From the NCBI GenBank assembly GCA_014695295.1, contig JACJNY010000042.1:1-64000 (forward strand): a stretch of 64,000 bases of DNA. Reading direction: 5' to 3'. The translations under genes and the position numbers were made by a program. The stretch is from Microcoleus sp. FACHB-61. Lineage in GTDB: Bacteria; Cyanobacteriota; Cyanobacteriia; Cyanobacteriales; Microcoleaceae. Within the stretch, counting starts at the first letter, position 1, and every line of letters begins with the position of its first letter. This document shows positions 52,382 to 60,913 of the stretch, piece by piece. Below the pieces are notes generated by a model, which saw only the letters and a list, made by a program, of their open reading frames with translations, did not search any database and had not been told where the DNA came from.

Positions 52382-53905
52382 TTAGTATGAGGTTTCGCGA
52401 TCGAGCACTTTCACAACTTTGTTATACATCTCCTCTGCTTGTTGCTGCGAGTTGCCGATACTTGTCAATCCCAATTTGCCAAACTCCGACAAACAGCCCA
52501 TTAAATGAAACACGCTCCCCGTCTCAGTACCGGTGTCAAAGTGCAGTTGATTGTCAGCAATAATATCCATCAAATCGTTCGGTAATAATCCCCGATAGCG
52601 CTCTTTTTTCAAATTGTCCGAAGCAACATAATATTTCGGACGGCCCTGCTGGCTGTAAAATAATCCTGTCGAACGTTCGTACCGACCATTTGTTAACAGC
52701 TTTAGCGCCATAAAGGGATGAGTTGTGCCGCCCTTGCGCAGGTTTATCTCTATTGCTTGCATATCCCAGTTGCCGTCTGATTGTCGCACCGCCAGAAAAT
52801 CTACTCCAAATCTTTCTAAAGCGCCTTTTTTAGCTAAGTTTTGCCCTACTTTCCATCCCAATTCCTGCAACGCTATTCGATAAGATTCATCGGCCGGAAA
52901 TCGGCAGCCTAAGAAAATTTGACCGTCGGGGCCTCCTAAAATCTGGTCGTGGGTTGAGAGAATTTCTACTTCGCCGCTGGGGATAATTCTCCCTTGAACG
53001 CTGGGCGAGAACTTCTCTTCTCCTTCGATAAATGCTTCGGCAATTGCCCCTAATTCGGGAATGCGGCTGCTAAAATTTTCCCAGGTTTCGCCCGTTGCTT
53101 GAAAGCGCAAATTATGGAAGCTATCGCCAATTGCCTTCGCTCTTTGTGTAGGCGCTTTACCTGCGAGGGACTTCAGATCTAAAAGTGCATTTCCTTCCCC
53201 CGAAAAACCTTCATTTAACTTAATTACGATCCGCTGCAAATGCGGCTGCCGTTCCCACAACGCGGCCGCAGCTTCCGCTAAATCTTCCGCATTCCAAACC
53301 AACTCGGAACCGTCAGGATAAGGCACGCCACATTCTTTAAAAATTTGCCTGCTGCCACTTTTTGTTCCCCAGTATAAAAGATCGGGATCGCTGGCCCACA
53401 AAGGAATCCCCAATTTAACAGATAACTCGCGTTCTAAGGGCGTCGAGTTATAACAAACCATATAAGATTTTGTCGGTCGCGCTGCTTGACGAATGCGCTC
53501 CATCAAGCGGGGACGCTCTAAAATTTTCTGGGTGAGGGATTTGGCAGAAGCATCGTAAGCACTGAACAGCAAAAGCCGATCGCGCGCGTGAGAAAATGGT
53601 ATTCCCGGCAGCAATTGCAGGTAATAATCCACAATCATCGGGTGCAAGGGTTCCGAGGTAATGTAAATTAAGCGCGTGCGGGGATTTCGCAGGCGAATCA
53701 ATGAAAATAAATGCCGCTCTTCGTAATGGTAAGCACCCTCAACTTTCTGCATTTCTTGCTGATCTAAGCTGAGAGAAGGAATGATAATAATGTCACAATC
53801 TCCGCCGTCGAATTCTTCGACTGCTCGCCAACGTTCGCGTAATTCTGTCTGAAGATTGCGAAATTGCTGTGCGGATTCAGAAGATGGATTATTTAACTCT
53901 TGCAT
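52382..53905 (-). CDS. ATP-grasp peptide ligase, PGM1-related
   Basis: A 507-residue protein. The N-terminal half has IIIIPSLSLDQQEMQKVEGAYHYEER and RLIYITSEPLHPMIVDYYL. The central and C-terminal ATP-grasp part has LLYWGTKSGSRQIFKECGVPYP, IVIKLNEGFSGEGNALLDL (nucleotide lysine and Gly loop) and VDFLAVRQ...MQAIEINLRKGGTTHPF with the metal-binding Glu/Asn. It resembles PGM1-type ligases that couple peptides to an amino acid in pheganomycin synthesis. This cyanobacterial member is widespread as I recall, with unknown substrates. No natural-product cluster is visible around it. Confidence 0.8.
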   Translation of the reverse strand: MQELNNPSSESAQQFRNLQTELRERWRAVEEFDGGDCDIIIIPSLSLDQQEMQKVEGAYHYEERHLFSLIRLRNPRTRLIYITSEPLHPMIVDYYLQLLPGIPFSHARDRLLLFSAYDASAKSLTQKILERPRLMERIRQAARPTKSYMVCYNSTPLERELSVKLGIPLWASDPDLLYWGTKSGSRQIFKECGVPYPDGSELVWNAEDLAEAAAALWERQPHLQRIVIKLNEGFSGEGNALLDLKSLAGKAPTQRAKAIGDSFHNLRFQATGETWENFSSRIPELGAIAEAFIEGEEKFSPSVQGRIIPSGEVEILSTHDQILGGPDGQIFLGCRFPADESYRIALQELGWKVGQNLAKKGALERFGVDFLAVRQSDGNWDMQAIEINLRKGGTTHPFMALKLLTNGRYERSTGLFYSQQGRPKYYVASDNLKKERYRGLLPNDLMDIIADNQLHFDTGTETGSVFHLMGCLSEFGKLGLTSIGNSQQQAEEMYNKVVKVLDRETSY

Positions 53906-53951
53906 TGCGTTTTATCCTAAGTATTCAAATAATTATTGCTGATAATGTCAA

Positions 53952-54092
53952 GTGCGTCACCCCAAATACCTGAGACAACTCACACAGTTTTTTTCTGACG
54001 CACCTTACCAAAAATATTGACAAAAATGCCCAAATAGTGATTTAACGTGCGTCAGTCCAAATATTTGAGGCAACTCAAACAGTTTTTTCTGA
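53952..54092. repeat. Diverged direct repeat of about 46 bp with an internal hairpin
   Basis: Copies at 53952-53997 and 54047-54092 share GTGCGTCA...CCAAATA, GAG(A)CAACTCA and ACAGTTTTTTTCTGA. The first copy is also bounded by GTGCGTCA and TGACGCAC, so it can fold. The gap between the ATP-grasp and GT39 genes contains no gene. Confidence 0.65.
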
Positions 54093-54189
54093 TCCCGCCC
54101 AAAAACCGATACCATGCCACGTACTCCTATCGTGAATATCCAAAAATTTTAGACCAAAGTTTAATCTCCCAGATTCATCTGTGGAATAA

Positions 54190-54220
54190 ATCTAAAATCT
54201 AAAATCTAAAATCTAAAATC
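54190..54220. repeat. TCTAAAA heptamer array (TTTTAGA on the minus strand)
   Basis: Four tandem copies, followed by a GACGCACCCTAC motif at about 54224-54235. Confidence 0.85.
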
Positions 54221-54268
54221 CACTGACGCACCCTACCCGGGACGATCGTCCATTTCTGTCAAGCTGCT

Positions 54269-55885
54269 CTAAGAAGCTCGCCGCACTCGAAAAAGTCTGG
54301 CATACTCCAATATCGGCTCTAGGCGGCGTTGATTTTGCTTGAGTGCCGATCGCAATTTTTCCGAAGGGCGGAACACCAGGGGAGCCGAATATTTGTTCAG
54401 CATCTCCATATCTGGCGACTGGCTCAGCAGCATCAGCCTCACGTCTTTGTCGAGCAAATAACTCAGAGAAAGCAAGTCCCCCATGTTCGTAAAATCGTTG
54501 CCGCGATCGCTAATTACAATTGTATCTTTAATCGATCGGTTAGCTATCGCCTCTTTGTTAATAATTTTCGCAACTTCAGCATTAAAATAGCTCAAGTCTT
54601 TGCTCCACCAAGTATCAGAAAAAGCGCTGACCGTACAGGATGCTACACTTGCTGTAAATACCAAGGCTAAAATGACTTGCCAAAATCGCTGCTGATTTTT
54701 CACGTTACTTGCGAGCAAGTAAGCAACTGCTAGCTGCACTCCCGGGAAGCAGGAAATCAGATAGCGGCTGACGGCGGAACGTTTGCCGCCTAAGATTATA
54801 TCCGGTAACGCCAGGATCAAAAAAGGTACAAAAATTGATGTTAAAATAAACAGCCAAGTTGAACTGCTAGTCCAGCGGCAGATTTGGTAAATGGCTGCCG
54901 CAATTAACAGCAAAAATGGCAATCTCAGCAGATAAGTCCAGATATTATCAAAGCCTAAGTCGAAGTCAAAAAATAATGCTGTAAAGCTGAGCGTCCACAA
55001 TTTGACAAGATACAGCCAACCAGGAGATACTCGCGTCCAATCAGTCGTAGCTGATGCTCGTTCCAGGTTGGTTGCCAGCACGTAAATCCACGGAAGATAA
55101 AATATTAAAGCTGCTGTTACTGCTAAGAAAAATTGGGAATTAGTTACATGACCTGGCAATTTGGTTTTTTTGACAAAGAACCAGTAAGCAATTATAAAAA
55201 CTCCGTGTCCGATGAGTGTTAAACTGAAGAAAGGATGAGTGTAGAAACCAAGGGCGATCGCCAGCGAGTAAAATACCCAATTTTGCCAATCCCGCAACCG
55301 CACTGCTCTCAGCAGCAGCCAACTGCTGCCAATAACTGTGGCTGTTAGGAAACTGTACTGCCTTGCTGTCTGAGCAAACAATATGTCAAAGGGTGATAAA
55401 GCCAAAAGTGCTGTTGCTAATAACGCCGCCAAATTCGAGGCGAAAAGTTCCTGAGCTAAAGCGTACATCAAAGGCAGCGACAGCAAACTCAATAGTGCTG
55501 GCAAAGTGCGGGATGCTGTTAGAGAACTGCCAAATTCCTGCATCCACCAACGAGCCAGAAGAAAGTATAAAGGCGGATGCTGCGGGTCTTCCAGTGCTAA
55601 AGAACGAATTGTGTCTGCTTCTGTAGTTCCCGGTTTAATCCGCTGATATTGCTGCAATTCTGGTGCGGGAACAATCCGGTTTTGGAATAGTTCGTCGTCG
55701 ATTTCTTGGCGGGTGAAACCAGCGGCGCGGATTGATGTGTAAGCTTCGTCGTGCCAGTAAAGTTTGCGATCGATCTCAAAAAAGCGGAATCCGATACCTA
55801 ATAAGATGCCGATCGCCAATAAGCTCATCAGCCAGCGGGAATTTTTGGTATTAACAGATGTGTCTTGATGTGTTGTAGATCCCAT
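54269..55885 (-). CDS. GT39/ArnT-like membrane glycosyltransferase
   Basis: A 538-residue membrane protein with about ten or more hydrophobic spans. The first luminal loop has the acidic-aromatic motif FEIDRKLYWHDEAYTSIRA (the DE pair typical of GT-C enzymes) and a second motif LEDPQHPPLYFLLARWWMQ. These enzymes transfer sugars from polyprenyl phosphates on the outer face of the membrane. The acceptor is unknown. It could act on exported proteins or surface glycans, but no direct link to the GT41 cluster 12 kb away is seen. Confidence 0.88.
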   Translation of the reverse strand: MGSTTHQDTSVNTKNSRWLMSLLAIGILLGIGFRFFEIDRKLYWHDEAYTSIRAAGFTRQEIDDELFQNRIVPAPELQQYQRIKPGTTEADTIRSLALEDPQHPPLYFLLARWWMQEFGSSLTASRTLPALLSLLSLPLMYALAQELFASNLAALLATALLALSPFDILFAQTARQYSFLTATVIGSSWLLLRAVRLRDWQNWVFYSLAIALGFYTHPFFSLTLIGHGVFIIAYWFFVKKTKLPGHVTNSQFFLAVTAALIFYLPWIYVLATNLERASATTDWTRVSPGWLYLVKLWTLSFTALFFDFDLGFDNIWTYLLRLPFLLLIAAAIYQICRWTSSSTWLFILTSIFVPFLILALPDIILGGKRSAVSRYLISCFPGVQLAVAYLLASNVKNQQRFWQVILALVFTASVASCTVSAFSDTWWSKDLSYFNAEVAKIINKEAIANRSIKDTIVISDRGNDFTNMGDLLSLSYLLDKDVRLMLLSQSPDMEMLNKYSAPLVFRPSEKLRSALKQNQRRLEPILEYARLFRVRRAS

Positions 55886-56203
55886 GCTTGTCCTAATTGT
55901 GGCGATTCCCTCCGGGATAGCTACGCTTCACGGAATTTGGAACTGTAGACCATCTTAAACCGCACTCCGAGAGCGATCGATACCCCGTACATACCCCAAC
56001 AGACGATCATTCTACCCTCTGCCGGATGCCGAATACCTCTACATCAGTGCCTTGTGAAAGCTGGCGAGTGGCTGAACCACCCCCAAAATCAAGAATCTTC
56101 AACCAGATCCTCCTAGAACCTCCAGAGCCCAAAAATAACTGCTAACATACGTGTTGTACAGTTAATCAACAAGCTCCGCAAGGGGTCTACCCGCATACCG
56201 CAA

Positions 56204-57328
56204 ATGGCAAAAAAAGAAGCGTCTATAAAAACTTCCACTGAAAACTCAGAAAAGCAAAAAGCTCTAACTTCCGTACTGTCCCAAATCGAGCGCAGCTTTG
56301 GCAAAGGGGCGATCGTCCGATTGGGAGACTCCACTCGCATGAGGGTAGAAACCATTCCCACCGGAGCTCTGACACTGGACATTGCTTTGGGCGGCGGTTT
56401 GCCAAAAGGCCGAGTCATTGAAATTTACGGCCCGGAAAGTTCTGGTAAAACCACTCTAGCCCTCCACGCGATCGCCGAAGTCCAAAAATCCGGCGGTATC
56501 GCAGCCTTCGTCGATGCCGAACACGCCCTCGATCCCACCTACGCCTCAGCTTTAGGCGTCGATATTGAAAATCTATTAGTTTCCCAGCCGGATACCGGTG
56601 AAATGGGTCTAGAAATTGTCGATCAACTCGTGCGTTCCGTCGCCGTCGATATCGTAGTAATTGACTCCGTAGCCGCCCTCGTCCCCCGCGCCGAAATCGA
56701 AGGCGACATGGGCGATTCCCACATGGGTTTGCAAGCGCGCTTGATGAGCCAAGCTTTGCGGAAAATCACCGGCAATATCGGCAAATCCGGCTGTACCGTC
56801 ATCTTCCTCAACCAATTGCGGCAGAAAATCGGCGTAACTTACGGCAACCCCGAAACAACAACCGGCGGTAACGCACTCAAATTCTACGCCAGCGTGCGGC
56901 TCGACATTCGCCGCATTCAAAGCTTGAAAAAAGGTACAGAAGAATACGGCAACCGCACGAAAGTTAAAGTTGCTAAAAATAAAGTTGCTCCGCCTTTCCG
57001 CATTGCCGAATTTGACATTGTATTTGGCAAAGGCATTTCTACTTTAGGCTGTTTGACTGACTTGGCCGACGAAATGGGAGTAATTACTAAGAAAGGTTCT
57101 TGGTACAGCTACAACGGCGACAACATTGCTCAAGGACGCGATAACGTAATTCGGCACATGGAGGAAAATACCGAATTTAAAAATGAGATCGAGAAGTTAG
57201 TGCGGGAGAAACTTGATACGGGAGCTGTGGTTTCTGCTAATTCTGTCACTCCTGTCGATCTTGATGTTGATGATGAGGATGAGGATGTTGATGACGTTCA
57301 GGATGTAGAAGAGTTGGAAGAAGTATAA
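56204..57328 (+). CDS. recA: DNA recombinase A
   Basis: A 374-residue RecA, the strand-exchange and SOS/repair ATPase. Walker A is [15 protein letters not shown] near residue 76, and other blocks are [11 protein letters not shown]-type ([15 protein letters not shown]), [19 protein letters not shown] (Walker B), the DNA-binding loop region [15 protein letters not shown], and NQLRQKIGV. The C-terminus is an unusually long run of Asp/Glu/Val ([21 protein letters not shown]), a negative-regulatory tail in other RecA proteins. I see no clear LexA box upstream. A strong terminator follows. Confidence 0.97.
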   Translation: MAKKEASIKTSTENSEKQKALTSVLSQIERSFGKGAIVRLGDSTRMRVETIPTGALTLDIALGGGLPKGRVIEIYGPESSGKTTLALHAIAEVQKSGGIAAFVDAEHALDPTYASALGVDIENLLVSQPDTGEMGLEIVDQLVRSVAVDIVVIDSVAALVPRAEIEGDMGDSHMGLQARLMSQALRKITGNIGKSGCTVIFLNQLRQKIGVTYGNPETTTGGNALKFYASVRLDIRRIQSLKKGTEEYGNRTKVKVAKNKVAPPFRIAEFDIVFGKGISTLGCLTDLADEMGVITKKGSWYSYNGDNIAQGRDNVIRHMEENTEFKNEIEKLVREKLDTGAVVSANSVTPVDLDVDDEDEDVDDVQDVEELEEV

Positions 57329-57373
57329 CTTTTCTAGTGATTTATCATTAGTCATTTGTCATTAGTGATTAGC

Positions 57374-57416
57374 AAAAGTAGGTTGGGTTTAGTATACACA
57401 AACCCAACCTACTTTT
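57374..57416. terminator. Bidirectional terminator after recA
   Basis: A perfect 17-bp stem: AAAAGTAGGTTGGGTTT (57374-57390) and AAACCCAACCTACTTTT (57400-57416) around a 9-base loop. Confidence 0.88.
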
Positions 57417-57451
57417 GTGCTTTTCTTCTCAAGGAGCCGCAGGTTATACCA

Positions 57452-57482
57452 TTTTAGATTTTAGATTTTAGATTTTAGATTT
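57452..57482. repeat. TTTTAGA heptamer array
   Basis: Four tandem copies, followed by TTCCTTC repeats at about 57535-57565. Confidence 0.85.
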
Positions 57483-57640
57483 GGGAATTACTTACTGGGA
57501 GCATCTCATATTTGTAAAAACACTTCTTCTGGCTCCTTCCTTCTTCCTTCTTCCTTCTTCCTCTTTCCTCCTAGCTCCTGGCTCCCAACTCCAATTTCTC
57601 GCTTGGCTGCAAAAGTGAGATGCTCCCTATTTACGAACAC

Positions 57641-58360
57641 TTATTCAGGCATAGAAACTGGCTGAACGTATTGAGAATTAGCGCGCACATAACAGCCTTG
57701 TCTTGTCAGCAACCAGGGTTGACCGTTCGCCATCGTAATAGCATTTGCTCCCCTGAGTTCAGCAGCAACTGTATCTCTATCCGCGCGGTAAACTTGTTGA
57801 ATGGCTCCGTTTGCGGTCTTGCGGCAGTTGAGTTGTCCATCTCGCGAGGTGACTCGCCAAGCAGGCCAAGTTACAAAACCATTTGTTTGACTCGACCAAG
57901 TATTAGCATTGCTAGAAGTATAGTCGCCACTTGCATTAGGACGCGGTAAAGCTTCGACTAAATTTACTTTAAATGTCTGGCCAATAGAAGGACAATTTTC
58001 TCCTGCTTTCACCTTCCAAGTAACTTCGGCTCCCAATTGGCTGCTTCTTCCAACTTGACGCCTGACAATGGCAATATCTCCAGAACAAACAATTTTTCTG
58101 CCAGGGCCGATCGCACTGTCTTTGAAAGTCCCATTGTAATAGTAAGAGCCTGCTGCTCCTTCGGAACGGGTAATTTGAATATTGCCAAAAAATTCCCTAT
58201 TGCCTACTTTGGTCAAGTAAAAACCGCTGCGATTGTTTCCTTTTTCTAACAGGTTTAAAGTAGTTTTACCGTTGGGATTAACATAAGTGGTAGCGCTAGC
58301 AGCACCACACCAAACTAATGACAAAACTCCTGCATAAAACCAAAGGTTAAGTCGTTTCAT
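57641..58360 (-). CDS. Secreted hypothetical protein
   Basis: The start is set at ATG 58360 (MKRLNLWFYAGVLSLVWCG), because a clean signal peptide begins there; starts at 58366 and 58402 are in frame. Cleavage is expected after ASA near residue 24. The mature part of about 215 residues is beta-rich with Cys at IVCSGD, ENCPSI, QLNCRK and RQGCYVRA, compatible with two disulphides. The C-terminal segment (WPAWRVTSRDGQLNCRKTANGAIQ) resembles a small SH3-like domain. Function unknown. A 25-bp palindrome lies about 60 bp upstream. Confidence 0.75.
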   Translation of the reverse strand: MKRLNLWFYAGVLSLVWCGAASATTYVNPNGKTTLNLLEKGNNRSGFYLTKVGNREFFGNIQITRSEGAAGSYYYNGTFKDSAIGPGRKIVCSGDIAIVRRQVGRSSQLGAEVTWKVKAGENCPSIGQTFKVNLVEALPRPNASGDYTSSNANTWSSQTNGFVTWPAWRVTSRDGQLNCRKTANGAIQQVYRADRDTVAAELRGANAITMANGQPWLLTRQGCYVRANSQYVQPVSMPE

Positions 58361-58421
58361 GGCCATACTTTTTATGAATTTATACTTTATTATAGCTAGC
58401 ACCCGAATACTTCACCAGCCC

Positions 58422-58446
58422 CTCAAATGAGTGTCACTCATTTGAG
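58422..58446. promoter_or_regulatory. Perfect 25-bp palindrome, candidate operator
   Basis: CTCAAATGAGTG, a central T, then CACTCATTTGAG: 12-bp arms with one central base and no T-run. It lies 62 bp upstream of the chosen start of the secreted protein gene on the minus strand. Arm length and spacing fit a dimeric repressor or activator site. The rest of the 58447-58923 gap has no gene. Confidence 0.5.
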
Positions 58447-58923
58447 CGACAGCGCACTCGTTTGACCCTGCGCGCGGAGCATCCCCGGTATCAGCTATGC
58501 AAAACTTCACCCTACTTCAGGTTTCTTCAGCTCTCTTCACTTGTATGCACCTGCATCACTGGCCTTGCAAGCTTCAACTTCTGACTCATTGCAGGTTCCA
58601 ATAATCAGCAGCAGAATAAATTTATATACGTACGTAAGGGAGTTCCAGTCACCTCTAAATACTGTGGATTTTACGGCTACTTCCCGGGGGGTCCAGTGGG
58701 GGCAACTAACACTAGCCCGATTTTGACAAATGGCAGATTTCACCTCTGAGGCAGTTTGTAAAGAAATGTAAAAGCTCCTGAAAGCCAATTGCTGTGACAG
58801 AAAGTACGGTTTCTAAGCTGAGTCGGTAAAAAAAAGTCGTCTTGATTCAGCACAAAAATGAACTTGAAAAACACAAATTTAATTTGCCATAGAGTTCAAT
58901 CATTTTTCGAGGGAGAATAAATC

Positions 58924-59397
58924 ATGGCTGACGGTCAATTAGAAGTTATATTAAAGATGGCTCAAACAATTAATCCTCAAATTGAGAGCGATCGACATTT
59001 TGAAATAGACTTGGAGAAATTGCGCCAACTGCCAGCAGGAACATTAGGGTGCGAAGTGGCGCGGTTTTTAGACGAACAAGGCTTTGAGCCGATCGCATCG
59101 GGAGACTGGATTCAGCGAAACCACGACGTTTGGCACGTCCTGACAGGTCTTTCAGCTTCAACAGAAGATGAATTTGTACTTCAAGCGTTTACTCGCGCTC
59201 AAGTCTTTCGCCCTTCCTGTGCGATTTTAGTGTTAGTGGGACTGATCGGCGGCAAATGCACGATCGGACAAATTATCAAAGGCTTAAAACATGGAAAATT
59301 AGCCGCTCGGCTAATTGACTGGGACGTTGCATCTGATTGGGAAACTCCTTTATCTGAAGTTCGAGAGAAACTCGGAATTCTACCCTTAATTGATTAG
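58924..59397 (+). CDS. COQ4-like protein
   Basis: A 157-residue protein with the COQ4 family motif HDxxHxnE, seen as RNHDVWHVLTGLSASTEDEF (H and D near residue 67), preceded by LPAGTLGCEVARFLDEQGFEP and followed by the lipid-binding-type helix ILVLVGLIGGKCTIGQII. COQ4 is an organiser of ubiquinone synthesis. Cyanobacteria make plastoquinone, so the role here must differ or concern another prenylquinone (inference). It is followed by a LuxR-type HTH gene after about 29 bp, very probably in one operon. Confidence 0.85.
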   Translation: MADGQLEVILKMAQTINPQIESDRHFEIDLEKLRQLPAGTLGCEVARFLDEQGFEPIASGDWIQRNHDVWHVLTGLSASTEDEFVLQAFTRAQVFRPSCAILVLVGLIGGKCTIGQIIKGLKHGKLAARLIDWDVASDWETPLSEVREKLGILPLID

Positions 59398-59426
59398 ATT
59401 TTAAGTCGTTACCTCATTGCAAAAGT

Positions 59427-59651
59427 ATGCAAAGCATAAGTTACAAACCGGAAATTAGCCTGAGTCCACGGGAAAGAGCGATCGCGCAATTAGTAGCCCA
59501 AGGCCTGCCAAACAAATGTATTGCCAAAAATTTAAATATCAGCCACTGGACGGTTGCTACTTACGTGAGGCGGATTTTTATCAAACTCGGTGTTTGTTCC
59601 AGAACTGCGATGATTGCACTGCTGATCCAAGAAAATTTGCTCTGGGACTGA
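59427..59651 (+). CDS. Stand-alone LuxR-type (GerE) DNA-binding protein
   Basis: A 74-residue protein consisting only of a LuxR/FixJ-type HTH: LSPRERAIAQLVAQGLPNKCIAKNLNISHWTVATYVRRIFIKLGVCSRTAMIA. No receiver or sensor domain is present. Three Cys residues (in NKCIA and GVCSR, plus none elsewhere visible) could allow redox control, as proposed for the small cyanobacterial regulator PedR, but this is not clearly its orthologue. The operon with the COQ4-like gene suggests regulation linked to quinone or redox state (inference). Confidence 0.85.
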   Translation: MQSISYKPEISLSPRERAIAQLVAQGLPNKCIAKNLNISHWTVATYVRRIFIKLGVCSRTAMIALLIQENLLWD

Positions 59652-59743
59652 TAAATAAGTAGGCTGCGTCAGCTAGCTTTAATTCTCTGGTAATCCAGAA
59701 ACTCTAGGCACAACGCACCCTACAAAAACCTATCCCGAGACAA

Positions 59744-59780
59744 ATTAAAACCCGGTTTACCTGTAAAACCGGGTTTTAAT
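59744..59780. terminator. Bidirectional terminator between the HTH and hydrolase genes
   Basis: ATTAAAACCCGGTTTAC / GTAAAACCGGGTTTTAAT: a 12-bp GC-containing stem with A and T flanks, serving the two convergent genes. Confidence 0.85.
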
Positions 59781-59799
59781 TTGCAATGTTTAAAATTTT

Positions 59800-60696
59800 C
59801 TATGCCAAAGCCAAAGAACCAGAAGAATTTCTCAGGAAGCTCAGCAATTCTCGATTCACCGTTTGTGGCGCTTCCTGCTGAATCCAGTGACCGCAGTTAG
59901 GGACTAATTTCAGCTTAAACGGAGCCGTAATTAATCTGTCTAAACCTTCTACAAGTTTGTGGCTCAAAAACGCATCTTCTTCTCCCCAAAGCACCAAAGT
60001 AGGCACTGTCACAGGTTCTAATTTCTGTCCCCAATTCCAAAGCCACTGCGGGTTAAACATCTGCTGGTAATAATTCATCGCCGCAGCTAACACTCCCGGC
60101 TTTTCTAAAGCTGTCTGATAAATTTTAGTTTCCTCAGCGCTAAAAGCTCCTTTACGAACAGCTTGTCCTTGAAAAACATTTTTCACAAAATCTTTCAAGT
60201 TTTGCCGGATCAACCATTCGGGAATGCCGGGAACCTGAAAAGCCAAAACGTACCAACTGCGACGGATTTGATCTAAATTGCTCGCCATTTCCTGCACGAA
60301 TCGCTGCGGGTGCGGAGCGTTTAAAATTGCCAAACGATTGAGCTGTTCGGGGAATTTTTGAGCTATGTGCCACGCGATCGCACCTCCGCAATCGTGACCG
60401 ACAATGTGAGCTTTTGTATAGCCCAAGCTCGCAATCAAACCGCGAATATCGGCGCTCAGCGTATCTAAATCATAGCCGCTTGTGGGCTTGTCGGAATCGT
60501 TGTAGCCCCGCAAATCCGGCACCACAACCTTGAAATGACGCGCTAAAGCAGGGATTTGATGACGCCAAGAGTACCAAAACTCTGGAAACCCGTGCAGGAG
60601 CAGAACCAGCTCGCCTTCTCCTTGAGAAACGCAGTGCAGGCGGATGTTGTTGGTTTCGACAAAAATGTGTTGCTGTTCGGAATCTAAAGAATTCAT
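59800..60696 (-). CDS. Alpha/beta hydrolase, epoxide hydrolase-like
   Basis: A 298-residue enzyme. The oxyanion motif is HGFPEFWYSWRHQIPALA, the nucleophile elbow is VGHDCGGAIAW with Asp near residue 104, LWGEEDAFLSH carries the acid, and PNCGHWIQQE carries the catalytic His. An Asp nucleophile in GHDxGG is typical of soluble epoxide hydrolases and haloacid/haloalkane dehalogenases. The substrate cannot be told from sequence. Complete, cytoplasmic. Confidence 0.9.
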   Translation of the reverse strand: MNSLDSEQQHIFVETNNIRLHCVSQGEGELVLLLHGFPEFWYSWRHQIPALARHFKVVVPDLRGYNDSDKPTSGYDLDTLSADIRGLIASLGYTKAHIVGHDCGGAIAWHIAQKFPEQLNRLAILNAPHPQRFVQEMASNLDQIRRSWYVLAFQVPGIPEWLIRQNLKDFVKNVFQGQAVRKGAFSAEETKIYQTALEKPGVLAAAMNYYQQMFNPQWLWNWGQKLEPVTVPTLVLWGEEDAFLSHKLVEGLDRLITAPFKLKLVPNCGHWIQQEAPQTVNRELLSFLRNSSGSLALA

Positions 60697-60913
60697 AGTT
60701 GGAAAGTTAGACTTATTTTCGGGAAGTAAACAACCCGCCGACTGGTAGCAGGCTGAAACGGCCCAGTGGTTTTAATTTTTCTACTTTTATTGTAGCTGCT
60801 TTTCGATCCCCGTCGGTGCAATCTAATTAAACTTAAAACTTGTAGGGTTTTGGGGTGTCCTGTGTTTTAGGTGTAACTACTGAGTTCAAGTTTATCACCT
60901 TAAATGTATTGTT

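Noticed and set aside
52382-55885. Natural-product cluster around the ATP-grasp ligase
   Set aside because: Neighbours are lepB, a GT39-type enzyme and recA; no precursor peptide or tailoring genes are seen.
56100-56203. LexA/SOS box before recA
   Set aside because: TGTACAG occurs near 56155, but no convincing palindrome of the cyanobacterial LexA type could be read.
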